Positions 1 through 13,025 are shown, numbered from the stretch's first letter. The stretch is DNA of 64,000 bases from Membranipora membranacea (GCA_914767715.1 OU612066.1:29486283-29550282), one strand, 5' to 3'. Numbers and translations: made by a program. Notes: generated by a model not told the origin, from the letters alone.

Positions 1-91
1 ACTCATTCAACGTTGTTTTTGCCACAGTTAAAAAATGCGTAGAATTTAGATGATTTGTAATCAGAAAGCAAGTAGAAATATTAAGCCCTAC

Positions 92-3000
92 CTCACTTTC
101 ATCCTTCAAGACTTTCTTGAGATCTCCTTTTGACATGAAGGGGATGACAACCATCGGTAGTTTCTGTTCATTCATGACAACACCAATCAAGGATAAGACG
201 TTTGGATGATTGAAATCCTTCATCAAGATGGCCTCTTGTAGGAAATTTGTCACCGCGTTGGAATCAGTCGACAAAAGTTCAGCTAAGAGAAAAGAAAATG
301 AATTTTTTTTCTAATTATTCAATTCCAATCTGGAATTCCATGCTAAGTTTCTCATAATAGAATTCTACACAGGCCCACCGCCAATGGCTGATCAAGGGGA
401 CTGACGTCAATGGTAGCAACTGCCAAAACAACTTTGAATTGGAGGAGAATACTCTTTCTTCATCACAAGGAACATTTCTCATGGCCACCTTGCAGTCTTT
501 TGGGTATCATATCTATCTTACTCAAACAGTGGCAACCCTGTCAGTCAAACTAATCAAACAGCTGTGGGATGGTGATTTTTGAGCATCAGACGTTATTGTT
601 ACCTTGTTGATATAATGCTGCATACTGCACCCTCCCTGATACTACACTAAACATTATTCAATTAAGGATTTGTCCATCCTTGTTTCGGTAGAGCATTGCA
701 TAACTACCAAGAAATCACTACTTGTCTATGGAAGGTCTCTGATTTGGATGAGAATAATCAGGATTACTCACGCTTCATGGTTTTACAGGCGACCTTTTTA
801 GTTGATCCGCTCTTCATTTTAAGTTCTCCAAGGAAGACTTTTCCAAATTGACCTTGACCCAAACCTGAGCCAAGCTTAAGTGAATCATTTGGAATCATCC
901 AGTCTTTGAGACTATTCATTTGCTCAGAGTCCAGATAATCATCATTGAGCATGATCATTCTGCCTGTTGGTCCTGGTCAAAAAATTATATCGATCGTAAA
1001 ATTCAGGGATAAATGTTATCGCTAGTATTCAATTCCAATAAGCGCCTAAAGGGAGTGGTTGCAAAATTACTGTGCCAAGTTCCTCTAAGTTGCTGGTAGA
1101 CCAAAACACACCCGGAACACCTACTTAATCTAGTTTTTAATTAACTGCAGCTGATACCGAATCCATAATCCTTAACACATATTATATGTAGAAATACAGG
1201 CCATCCCCTATTCCAGATAAATATACAAATTAGTAACACAATACTGTATGCTATGTCAAGCAGCATTATGTGTCCTGCTTATTATTCCATGAGCAGATCA
1301 ATATCCAGTCCAGCACTCCAAGAGTTGGGTTAGGTAAAAATAATGTTCAGCCCCTTTAATTTCGTACCTGCAACATATCTAGTTACTCCTTTGTCAGAGT
1401 AGCGATTGTTCTTAATGTAAGTGGCTTTCCTTCTCTTTAGAACCACCACAGCGACCACAATGCCAATCAACAGTAAAATCAGTACTGCAACTACAACACC
1501 TACTATCAGTCCTGTGTTGTTGGGCTTCTCAGGTTTCGTCTTCACATAGCCAACTTGGGTGGCTATATTTCCAACCTTGACCTGAAGAGAAGAAGAAAGA
1601 TATTTGTCAAGTATCATTTTCGATAGTAACAATTCCATAGTATTATAGTGGGGTAACATCTGCATAAAGCACCCAACCTGGGTTTTATAACTTAGGAATA
1701 GCAAAGACATTGCCTCATGAAATAACTTGATGCCCATCAATAGTAATATACTCACAATGACAGCAGGAAGCAAGTTATTGCTGTCATCAGGATCGACAGT
1801 GTAATCATTGCCTGCTTCTGGTAGCTCTGTGGGTGGTCTGCATTTAAGCAGGTTGTGGTAGAGGGACGTAACAGTACATTCACCAACACCAATCACAATA
1901 GTGTAGTCGGCCATCTTGGTCCCTGTAAAAATTGTAACAAACTAAAATGTATGTGAAGATCATCTTGTACATTACCACTAGGTAAAACTGTTTATTGTCT
2001 CTCCTTTGCCCGTTGTAGAACAACTCCAAAAATATTTTAATATATTAGAAAAGTTATTCTAACCACCTACCGGAGTCCAGATTTTCTCCTTTTATCTCTA
2101 GTTGAGCGTTCAGGTTTTCTAGCAGTTTGATTCTGTTACCAGTGAAGTCAGTTATACGAGGATTCGGTCGCACAAACATACGAGAGTTCTTCTCTAGCCA
2201 TGGTACTTCTGTTGTAGTGTTGAACTCCTCGACACCATCAAGATCAAAACCAATTGAAAACTCAAAGACATCTTGATCTACAGCTTGTCTTTTCTTACGA
2301 GAACTGGTTGGAGCTGCATCCCCACATATGACATCATCCAACACACCGTCAAAGTTGGGACTGTCGCATATCATGTCTGTTGAGCTCTGCACAGCACAGT
2401 CCTAGAAGAAGTAAACATTGTTGTACACTTATCGAAGGGCAAGAGCATTAACGCTACTATATTTTGCTTTGAATATTTGTTTTTACTTTCTGCTTGAGGG
2501 ATTACCCAGTAAGGATTCATTTGAGAAAGATGAGTCACATAATTTTTTTTGGATCAATGCGACCAACCAACATGGGAAGAAAGACTGATACAACAGATCT
2601 GTCTTAACGATCAATCAATCATATTTAAAAATGAAGTAATTAAGTAAGAAGTTTGCAACATGTAGCAGTTATTGCTGTGTATTGTTTCATCAATACAAAG
2701 CTGTGATTCAATCATTGTGCTAATTTTGAATTTCCTTCAGATGGGCTATAATTGTGATTTTTTTTGCCGAAATCAGATGCTCTGCGAAATAAATGTTAAG
2801 CAAAAACTTCCCATGGTGAGATAGCGAAACAAAAAAATATATTTCCTCTTGAAGGGGTAAGCTCATCAGTTTTTTAGTCATACAAAGTATTACAAACCTC
2901 TTTTATGGTTGCTTTCAGCTCCCCGCTGACATTACAAGTGACCCTGACTATAATCTGAGGGTCAGCGATAGAGTCTAAATCTGTTCCTGTGACCGGAATC

Positions 3001-6000
3001 GGTAGACCTCCACTGAATATATGATAACAAACATATGTAACCTAAATATCAAGCAACACAAAACCAAAGGCATTTGAGTAGGCTGCTAGAGAGGTTCCAC
3101 AGAATAGCCTCAGTCCTGAGTTGTAAAGGTAGTCAGAGAAGAGAGAATGGAAGGGCCCCTACCGTTCTCCCTGGTCAGATCCGAAATATGGAATGCGACT
3201 GCATTGCTTTTTTCTAGGAGGTCTACCATCTAGTGATTACCACATCCTCGCTGGTGGATTAGGGAAGAGGGATGTGGTTGGAAAAGCTGGTCAAACTAAT
3301 TTGTTGAAATATCAGTCAATGAAACATTCAGTTATTACACTATAACTAATTCCTGAAGGATATAATATATTGCTTAATACAGGATTGGCCTGCATGCAAT
3401 ACAAAAAAAGTTTAGCACGCAAATGACCTAGACATAGGCGTTAATTTTGGTCATTATCAGGGGATTTTAAATTCTTTGAGAAAAGCTATGACAGATAACA
3501 AAAGATAGAATCATAAAGATAACCGCTAAGAAAGGCGGACAATGGTGCAACTTTCTTCTACGCAGGTTGAAAAATGTTATCATTTTAATTGATTAGTTCT
3601 CCGGAGCATATCTAAGGAGTAGGTAACTGTAACTGTATGAGAAATACCGACCTGATAAAGACTTCGACTCTGTTAATGGCTGTGATGTTAGGATTAGGTC
3701 TGTAGGTAAAGTTAACTAAAGGAGTTGTGTTCTCGAGATACACTGGAACAGGTCCGACATCATCATAAGGCTCAGTACGGCAGAATAGGTGTGTTTGATT
3801 ACTTTGTCTGTAATTTAAAAGAGATTAAAAATTCGAAAGAGCAACGGCTGGAAATGCAAGACTCATTACTTCAAAAATTAAGTCCACCCCTAATAATTAA
3901 TTGTCATAACCTGAGTTGAGTTAGTCTGAGCCCCCCAGACTTTTGCCCACCGCCGACGCCCCCCCCCCCCCCCCTATTGGTTTATTTGAAAATATTTTAG
4001 AGCAGGTTGGAAAAGTTGCGCTCCTTTAGATTCAAGTACAAATATGTAAATGTCTGTATGACCAGTATGCTAATTCTGCTGTGTGATTTTTGACTATCCA
4101 TCATAGTAAAATAATCTTCAATCATTCAGTTACAGTTATGACAGGATACATTAATCATGTTATTACAACTTTAACTATTTTTGAGAATTCCAACCTGTTT
4201 AGCAAAGTATGTTTACACAGTTTTATGTCAGTGGATATAAAGAAGTACAGCTAGTAATTTATTTGCTAGGCTTCATTGGTATGCCGATGGTTGACCTTTG
4301 AATAATATTATCAGCACCATATCTTTGGCACTCAGAAATTTTGATATATTGCTTCCTTAATCCTTAATCCTATCAAAAAAATTTAATTCACATTTTTTTG
4401 AGAAATATCAATTAGTGATGTGGTTGAACATGTTTTCGAAAACGGCAAGTTATACCAAATAGTTATAATTGTAAATGCAAAGTCAGACCAATGACTTAAA
4501 AATTTGTCAGATTTCATCTTTATATTATGCTCAGGGTGAAATTAATTTAATACCATCATTGTAATCACCATGTGTAGTCTAAACTGCATAGACGGCTCCA
4601 ATGCGAGTTAGTGGCATTACATTATCAACCACCCATGTAATGTCACTAACTCGCATTGGAGCTGTCTGAGTACTTAGACTATGTGCAGAGTAAAGTTATC
4701 AAAAACTATTATTATGTCTATGTGCAAAACTGCACACTTTTTATCTAAATTTTTTTTTTATCGAGGTTGAAATACTTACAGTTGGCTGTCTTTCACACAA
4801 GTCTTATTTCCGATATTAACCACGGTTACTCCATCAAGCCACCCGCCATGTAATATAACATCAGTTCCTCCTGCTATTGGTCCGTAGGATGGTATTATTG
4901 TGTGTATAAATGGACTCTGTAAATACAAAAACAAAAGAAAATAATTTTTACTTAGACTGATCCAATAGTAATAAGTTTTGTGAAAATAATCTCCAAATGT
5001 GTTGCTATATGATATGCACACCAATTTGCTATAAAGTGTAGTCTATCCTTAGTACTAAGATGTAAAGATGACCCGCTTATATTCGATGGACAGCAGGGTG
5101 TTTTAACTGCTTGACGTTCCTTCACAACTCATGATTGCAATATACTTGAAAGAGGAGTCACTTTTTTACTTTATTTGCGATGCTGGTTGTCGTCAGACTG
5201 GCTGCAGTTGAGGGTGGTGAAGTTTTTGCGGATATTGTTGGTGGTGTAGATAAATTATTAGTTGGATGAGGGCTTGTTGTGCTTGTCGTTGTAATAGTAT
5301 GGGTTGTTGTAGTAGTTGTAGTAGTTGTAGGGGTCGTTGTTGTTGTTGTAGTAGTCGCTGTTGTAGTTGTAGGGGTTGTTTTTGTTGTTGTAGGGGTTGA
5401 TGTTGTAGTTGTAGGGGTTGTTGTTGTTGTTGTAGGGTTCGTTGTTGTAGTTGTAGGGGTTGTTGTTGTAGTTGTTGTAGTAGTCCCTGTTGTCGTTGTA
5501 GGGGTTGTTGTCGTAGTTGTAGGGGTTGGTGTTGCAGTTGGAGGGGTTTTTTCCGGTATCCAGCCAGACCCAATTACCTGTATCAAAAGCAAAATAAAGG
5601 ATATGCGAAGTTCATCTCAGCACCAAAACTCGTTCACTCTTCAAGCAAGTGACCAAACATACTGATACTTTTCTCTTTGAACAATTTCGCTCACTGTCAT
5701 GTTTAGTTGTCATACTTGTAACATGGTTATACACATGAGAGAAGTGACTTGTCAAGTAACACTCACATGTGAGCAAACAACAAATATGATGGCAACAATG
5801 CCTAAAGCTTTCCTGCCTTCCATGGCTGGTCTCACAAATTATGCCACCTTAAAAGATGAACGGAAACTCTCGCTGCCTTGGCATGACTGCCTTGTGCTTC
5901 CATAAGCTAAGTGATCGTGTTTTATCACATAACGTGACATTTACCCTAGCTGCATTCTGCCTGCAATATTTCTTATTTACCCAGGCATCACCTAGTACTC

Positions 6001-8679
6001 GTCGCTAGATAAGATATGACAGCAAAAACAAGGAGAAAGCCAGCATTCTACTCAACCTAGCTCAAACAAGGCCAATACATTTCTTATCTGTGCCAAAAGG
6101 TTTTCTTATTGATCTATAATACGTGACATTTACTCTTGCTATCAGCAATCTGCCTGCAAAATTTAATATTTGCTCTCACACAAACAAGCACTCCTTGCTA
6201 GAGGTATGATTTACCTATTGGTATACATGATAAGATGGTCAAACAGGGAAGTGGAAGGTCAGCCTCTGTATTGCCAGCTTTATTAGGTCCTCCATTCACC
6301 AGCTCAAACAGGTCCAATAATTTCCCTAGCCTTGGCAGTATTCAGGGACATGTAGCTGTTGTTATTTTAATATTTATGTGTTTGTTTCAAGGAGTGTAGC
6401 TGTTGTTAGTTTAATATTTATGTGTTTGTTTCGAGGAGTGTAGCCGTTGTTAGTTTAATATTTATGTGTTTGTTTCGAGGAGTGCAATTGTCAGCTTTCG
6501 CAACTCTGATAATGACATGACATTGAGAATTCCCATGCGTGGAGTGGCATCTCCAGTTTTGACATCATTTGCAGCATTATTTTACTGTACTTCGCTTTGG
6601 TTGATCATGGGCAGATTCATTTTTTTACACTTTTGGGTTTCTGAAGGTGAGAGCAATCTTGGAGATTGATGGTATGATCACAGCGGTTGACATTAAATCC
6701 TTGGGGATGGCGAGATGGTGCGATTGGTGAGTACGTTTGCTATACACTGTCATGTGATTGGTCCCGGAGTAGATGTCTGTTCGAGTCCCACTGAGGGAGT
6801 TTTCAAGGTTAATTGTTCCAGCCCCCTGCACCCTAAGGTGTATTCCTCTCGTGGGGTGGTTGATTATGATGATGCTCCAGTCTTGCAGTCAGTTGACATC
6901 TTCAAACTTAAAGCAGACTCTTCACATGATTGCATCCTGCTCTGTGTGTCATTATTCTGGCGTGAACCGAGTATCATCATGTCGAGTATCGAGTTGTATC
7001 TCAGATCCAGGGAATGTATTGCACAGCTTTAACCCAACTGGGCAGCTAAGTACTTAGAATGGAAAAAAATCCCTGGGGAATCCTCGTACTTCTATTCTGA
7101 CATCCTTACATAATCATCAGGGGTTTGTAGGTGTTCTGGTTACAGAAATTACTTATGATATGAGGAACCAACCAACCAAAGAAAGATATTGTGTTAAATA
7201 CATGAAAAATGTAGTTGTTAAAAATGTGATATATAAATTCTCAAACAGCATTTCGTTCGCCTTTGCATTTTAAATCCAAAGCTACCCTGCTATTCCTGCA
7301 TCCATTCTTATTTTGTAGAAAGGCAGAAAGTAAAACTGGACTTACACATTTGTTGTCGGCCAAACCCAATCTATCACCACCTCCAACCATGTCACAGGTA
7401 CACTGTCCATCCTCTGAGCATTCAGTGTTAAAGGAACCCCCGCTACATTCACAGTCTACACAAGCACCTGTCTCTGTGTCCAAGTAGGCGGAGCCAGCAC
7501 AGCTGGCACATAACCCGCCAGTAGTCATATCATCACACGAACACCTACAATCATAATAAAGGTATCAGTTGTAAGGCTGATCATAAGCTACCATACTTTT
7601 TATTTCCGTCTTGTGGATGGTTTTCTATGCTGACGAGTAACATGGGAAAAAATCAAATGCAGAAGGTGTCAAGGTAATGTAAATAAATCATCACTATCAA
7701 CAACTCAGCAAACCGAATAATAGCCTAATGTCTCCTTCAAGTTCTAGTGCAAATACCGGGACGGTCTATGGGTGCTCCATCTAATTGTCTCTCACTATAA
7801 CAGCTTACCTGAATCTAAAAGTTTCGAGGAAGGTAAAGTCTCTATCTGGGGAGTTGGTGTCCTGATCAGTCACCAGTATCTGTGGTTCATCGGGAATTTC
7901 TGCTGCTCTCCTGCGCCGACCAGGACGACGTCCACTACCACTAACACCAGAATATGAGTTTGACAAACTACATGATCCGCCATTACCGCAGCCACAGCTG
8001 AAACAGAATACAGAATAAGGTTAACATAAATCTTTACTGAACTCTGGGGACCCAATGTGTGCCAGTTATCCTTGCTGCTTGGTCTGATACCGAGAGTATT
8101 CTGACACACCATGATAGATATGCAATACTAGAATCAAAAGTCAAAAGATTCCCACTGCTTGACAGTTCTTGTAGGTTTTAGTGTTTTATTTCAGGAGGCA
8201 CAGTCCAGCCATAAACTTAAAAGTGTGACAGCCAGATCAAGATTTAAACAAATACCAAATGCCACGAAATCAACAAACAACACAATCAGATACCCGGCTT
8301 GATGTCCTCTTTTTTGTTGGTTGCTCCTGATAGCTCCATATTGTCACGCTGTAGCAGTTTGGTAAGGCTATTGATCTGTTATGGACACTTGAAAACTCAT
8401 GGATTGTGGAAGATAACACTCAGATCATAATATTGTGAGATTCCCTGGCTATTGCAGTAATCGAAGCACTTCACTCACCTTCCGAATATTGATATCTCAC
8501 TAATAGCATGAACCTGAGCTGTATGAGCGTAGTTATACATGTAGATCGACACACGATTAGCCTTGAATCGACCATCAGAAAGGGCGGCATCAAACGATGC
8601 TTGATTTATATCAAATCCATTCGGGGAAAGCGCAGTCTGGGCCCAGTCTAATTTAATCTCGACGGTATCACCATTAGGT
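92..8679 (-). CDS. Receptor tyrosine kinase copy 1, partial (laminin-N end, laminin-EGF, IPT, TM, N-lobe of kinase)
   Basis: Exons on the minus strand, matched to copy 2 and with conserved AG/GT borders: E7 8479-8679, E8 7809-7997, E9 7346-7544, E10 4780-4916, E11 3652-3807, E12 2898-3012, E13 2071-2401, E14 1756-1922, E15 1368-1581, E16 772-972, E17 92-282. Exon lengths equal those of copy 2 and the frame is open in all. Visible parts are the end of a laminin-N domain, laminin-EGF cysteines, Met/plexin-type IPT segments, an RKKR furin-type site in E13, a 25-residue hydrophobic TM in E15 followed by KRR, the glycine loop [10 protein letters not shown] and VACK lysine in E16, and the alpha-C region in E17. 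The catalytic loop exons would lie left of position 1. Exons E1-E6 are absent: homology to copy 2 stops near 8733, where segmental duplication A begins. The receptor may be a 5'-truncated relic, or may be expressed from the internal cassette at 5158-5823. Confidence 0.85.
4570..4690. mobile_element. Small hairpin MITE present only in RTK copy 1
   Basis: About 120 bp forming a near-perfect hairpin. The arms at 4591-4622 and 4635-4666 are 32 bp each, with weaker pairing outward to about 4570 and 4690. It lies in the intron upstream of E11 on the minus strand. The equivalent position in copy 2 (about 40490-40500) lacks the insert while the flanking intron aligns on both sides, so copy 2 gives an empty site. 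No ORF is present. It is a non-autonomous foldback element inserted after the RTK duplication, or precisely lost from copy 2. Confidence 0.8.
5158..5823 (-). CDS. Alternative N-terminal cassette of RTK copy 1: signal peptide exon plus Thr-rich mucin exon
   Basis: A first exon at 5767-5823 starts with ATG and encodes a 19-residue signal-peptide-like sequence (MEGRKALGIVAIIFVVCSH), ending at a GTGAGT donor in phase 0. The second exon begins at 5577 after an AG and is almost entirely Thr with Pro, a typical O-glycosylated mucin stalk. It either reads through to a stop at 5158 (a secreted or short mucin) or splices at a GTAAAA donor after 5170, again in phase 0, into the phase-0 IPT exon E10 at 4916. 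The ShKT cysteine motif found in the copy 2 cassette is absent here. A poly-Val ORF on the opposite strand is a shadow of this repeat. Whether it is an alternative receptor start or a nested gene cannot be settled without transcripts. Confidence 0.6.
6351..6482. repeat. 44-bp tandem repeat, three units
   Basis: Three consecutive units start at 6351, 6395 and 6439, each 44 bp and differing by one to three bases. They lie upstream (minus-strand sense) of the cassette first exon of RTK copy 1. No equivalent array is seen in copy 2. Confidence 0.9.
6702..6800 (+). repeat. tRNA-like SINE head (candidate)
   Basis: The stretch carries an A-box-like TGGCGAGATGG near 6709 and a B-box-like GTTCGAGTCC near 6779, as in tRNA-derived SINEs. 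The spacing is longer than in a tRNA and no clean cloverleaf forms, so it is not a functional tRNA gene. A related A-box sequence (TGGCGTGATGG) occurs on the minus strand near 30918. Boundaries are uncertain. Confidence 0.4.
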
Positions 8680-9106
8680 CTGCAAAGTAAAAGTGGTCCG
8701 GTTTATTGAGAAAGTCGCCATAAATATATGACTGCGATATGATAGCAATATATAGAGTTTTCTTTAGTTGTTTTTCAAATGTGACCGTATCACTAGATAC
8801 CATCGGCTTCTGGATTCAAGTAATTTTCAGGTAGCCAAATTTCATGTTTTGATTAAGATTTTCAAATTTCAGCATGATCAAATAAAATGTTCACCGATAA
8901 ATAATAAATAAAGATTTAGCTTATCATGACTAAGCATCACGCTAATTGGCAACTTAATTATTCAAAGCTTCAGTATTTATTTTTTATACTATATTAGCCA
9001 ATTTATTATTTAATGTAGGATTAAAATGTGAAGATATTTAAACCAAATGTAATGAGGATTCCTCGCCATTAACCATGGATGTTATTTATACCTGCTGTGT
9101 TGAATT

Positions 9107-9599
9107 CTAGCTGGGTATATAAGCATTTGCGGTAACTCAAAATGGCAGTGGTTAGAGTTGTAATTTAAAAATTTAAAGAACTAAAACTGGGTTTTCTTTT
9201 TTTCTGTGCTGACACTTTATATGTTTGTGACAAAATAAACCAACCAACCAATAATACTATGCATGTCAGCGGACATGTTCAGCGGACATGTACAGCGGAC
9301 GTCGATTATATTTTTCCTGCGTGTTGAAGTGCCATAGAACTAAGAGAAAGGAAACAACTACTGGAAGGGGGGCTGTCGTAAACTGAGTGAGTCAATATAG
9401 TAGGCCAGTAACATATTATCGTATACAGTAGTTATTCAAGTTGTGTCCTTTTGTCCTGAGGTAGGACAATCTCATCTCAAACAGTGCAACACCATTTGAA
9501 CCGAGGAGTTGCATCCCCTCTGAGCAATTTGGCATTATGCATTTGGCATTTTCGTGCCTTTAGGATTTGGCATTTAGCATGTCGTTCCTAATTTCCATA
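9107..9599. mobile_element. One end of a TIR element (also at 19440-19936 and 28551-28952)
   Basis: This block is shared with copy B and with the right end of the TIR element at 26938-28952. It ends in the same terminal sequence, whose reverse complement starts TATGGAAAT. It contains several TTGGCAT-type short repeats just inside the terminus. The opposite end is not visible here, so it is a fragment. Confidence 0.6.
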
Positions 9600-12257
9600 G
9601 CCACCCTATGCAACACAACATGTTAGGGTTGTTGGGCTTTATCAAGATCAATTTTTTCTGATCCGCAAATCCTTCTCATCTAGGTTTAACCCAAAGGAAT
9701 AGACAAGTAGTTTTCTTCTGGTGGTGGGTTTATTCTGAGCTGGATAATCGCCTATTATTTTAAAATTAATGTGTATAAGGTCTGTGTGTCCTACAGAGGT
9801 AATTGTTTTATCTCCGTTCTCTATCAGATAGTATTATCATAAAACAGAAGCTGGTGTCTATCACCTGTTTTCTAGAGAGTTCGGTCTCATACCACTACTC
9901 TCCCCCCCCCCCCACTTTAGACAATACAAGACAGCAGAGGCTGAGATGTATAGTACATCGCTGACATACTCATTCTCATGATTGTGACTGAGCCATGAGT
10001 AGGTCTCTGATTTAGCTATTGTTACCACAAACTGGATTTTGTATGGATAATTATTCACCATACTTTAAATCCTCTATCATCCGAAGTTCATCCAAAACTT
10101 CAAGTTTAATTTTGTACCTAATGAACTCAGATCAATTCCGGGCGAGAGGGTGGGGGCAAAAACACCATGATACTTTGTTTTTCACTTATGATCAGCAGGA
10201 TGAGTGGTCAGATCTATCCGTGACCAGGACATAATTTTACACACCGATATCCACGAGATCACGCCATGATCTAACTTTTATCTCTACCTTCACCTCTTTC
10301 TTGTTTAGGTGGACAAGCCAAGTATACATTATCCAGCTAAAATCATCCCAAGCAAATAAAATCAGGCACTGGTGTTGTAATAGATAAATAAAAAAACTGT
10401 TAAGAGACCATATCCCACACACCTCTGATTCAAGCCCATTACTGCCCATGTGATCACCTTCAATGACTCACCAGTTTCTCTTGGCTCGATGACCAAACTC
10501 TCCTGTTTCAAGCTAGGAGTATTAAAATATCTTCTTTCAGCATAAAAGTTTCTTCTTCTTTTTGTCTTTTTGTCTTTTGTTATGGCACTAAATGTAAAAA
10601 AATTTCCTCAAAATGATTTAGTTTGCGAAATAAAGTATTAACAAAAATGCAATCTTCCAACGAGTAATCTAGCATGTTCACATTATAGAACTGGTTCAAT
10701 GCTTAGGTTACCACCCCATCTGGATTTGTACAAGCCTAACTTGATATAACACCATGAGAATCAATCCTGATAGACCTGTCTGTCTGTCTGAGAAAGTCAA
10801 GACCAGTTCCAGAACGAGAATGGGATGGACAGCGGACAGTAAGGCGACAGATGAATAACAACATCCAATTCTTTACCAGTGTTGTTTAATCCTGAAATCA
10901 ACCCACATAATACATTATGTAAGGTACAGAGGAGATAGAGGTACATTACAATTATATTGATCTGATTATGGCCAATATATAGATGCATTATCGCCAGAAC
11001 ATTGACATGATAATGGTCTTCAACGCCTCTTTGTTATCAAACTTATGATAATCAGGACAATGTATCAACCAGAAACTCGGTAAAATGGGGATGGAACCCA
11101 TACAGCCTTCTCTTCTTCAATTTTCTACTGAGTCACGGGAATCATGTTTGTGGAGGGAGGAAAAATTTGGCGAGATGTGTTATTTACCCAGAATGCAACT
11201 CTCATCAACTTAGGTACATAGGGTATACACAGATTATCTGTTACAAAATGTTAGGTACAAAGTGCCAAGATAACAAAAACAACATCAACAACTAAAATGA
11301 TAATAGATGGAATGAGGCTACCTAATATGATGATTAAATATAGTGTGAGTTTTGTTTGGCTGTGCTGTCAGGGGACAGATAATTTAACTAATTGTTCTAG
11401 CAAATATCTATGTGCTATTCACATATCTTCTAAGCAGTGGAGCAAATAGCAATATATATATTACATTACATTATATCCCGAATAGAAGTGTCATGGCATG
11501 CATAATGTAGTCGGAGAGTTTTGCTGTCCAAAACTCCCTGATGTAGTGTGTCGCAATTTTGAATCAAAGAATTGCATTATCAAATGAGTCAGAGCGAAAA
11601 ATTGGCTAAAAGAGTGCTGGTGAAAGTCTTAAGGCCTGAAAACTGAGAAATAAGGCTGCTAAGATGCTCTCAATGAGCAGGTGTGTCAGGTATATATCTA
11701 ATATCAGCAGTTTGTCTGACGATCGGATAGCTGGTGTTATGTGGTAACTCTATATTCTGCTAGTACATCAAAAACCATTGGAATAGGATGGGTTTGGTGT
11801 CGGGGGTCAAAATATTTGTATTTTGCTTCAAAATCCCGAAGTCAAGAAGTTTGATGTATCCAAGAAACCATCTGTACCATATTGTTTGATATGAATATAA
11901 TATATTGATTGCCCATCCTGTTATGAAAACATACTATCAAAATTAAGTATTTGATTTAACTGATTTTTAGCTGACATATCTCTTTTATAATAACAATAAT
12001 TTTGTGACTTACCATGAAACTATATTATTATTTGCATTTTCTTTTCGGTCAGATCTAATTAATACATTCAATTGTATCAAATTAAAGTAATCACAAAACA
12101 TCAAACATGTTGGCCGCCATGGGTTATACTATATTATTGAGACTGCAAGCTATTACATCATCAGTTATGTAAAAGGATTGTTGAAGCGTGACGCCGAGAA
12201 GCTAAGGTGCTCAACAAAGGTTCTCTCTAAAAGTTTCGATAAAAGATTGATGAAAAT

Positions 12258-13025
12258 ATGCCTAAATGTAAGCGTATGATTTCCACACAGAACTCAAATG
12301 ATAGCAGCGAGTCATCCTGTAGCATACACAAAATGGAAGAGAGCTCTGGAACCACAGCTCTGCCGTATGTGCAGAAAAGTATGAAAGCAATTCAGAAAAA
12401 ACTTGACAGCTCGTACAGAAAGGAGTCAGTGATTGAAATCAAAGGCTTGGTGAGTAATCCACAAGTTGTTGTCAGTCTGGATTCTGCTAGATAAGAAATT
12501 TCAAAGAATGTTCTGCCGACCCAACTTGCATCGGCAAATCCCATACTTTGAGTGAAAAATAACACCAAAATATCTGGTGATAGTGTCAGCTCCGTTCTAG
12601 CAGTTGATGATCAAGATAACAATGAATTATTTACTGTGAATTTCTACAACACCACATCACAAATTCTTGTCAATAGAATCAAACATGTAAAATCATTTCT
12701 TCGGTATTACTCGCTAGTTATTGACAGTATCCCAACCACTCTAACCTATGCAATGAATTGCAAAATCCAGCAGCAGTGCAAAGCTGCTCTTGATACGGAA
12801 GCATTACCTAGACCTAGACCTTTATCACTATTATCAAGGTCAAAAATGTTGCAATGGGCGATTTCTACAACAGGGAGACACCGCAGAATTGCACTCGATT
12901 ATTCAACGTGCCTAAGGCTGCTGCAAGTGCCTTTTTGTGGTATTTCACTATCCAACATTCTGTTCATGTTCGAAAATGCCACCTACAGGAACTTGCAGCC
13001 GTCTCAGCACATAGACCACCATTAG
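12258..13025 (+). pseudogene. Unidentified ORF of duplication A, interrupted by two in-frame stops
   Basis: A 78-codon ORF (12258-12494) and an open stretch from 12552 are in the same frame, separated by a TAA and a TGA. Both stops are at the same places in copy B, so they predate the duplication or lie in a non-translated segment. The predicted protein is Ser/Lys-rich at the start; I recognise no family. In copy B the second stretch runs on through the minisatellite as His-Thr-Gly repeats. A degraded third copy of part of this ORF is at 18700-18960. It may be a gag-like or accessory ORF of a transposon, but nothing in the sequence proves this. Confidence 0.4.

Noticed and set aside
5279-5665. 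Plus-strand poly-Val ORF
   Set aside because: It is the antisense shadow of the Thr-rich exon on the minus strand.
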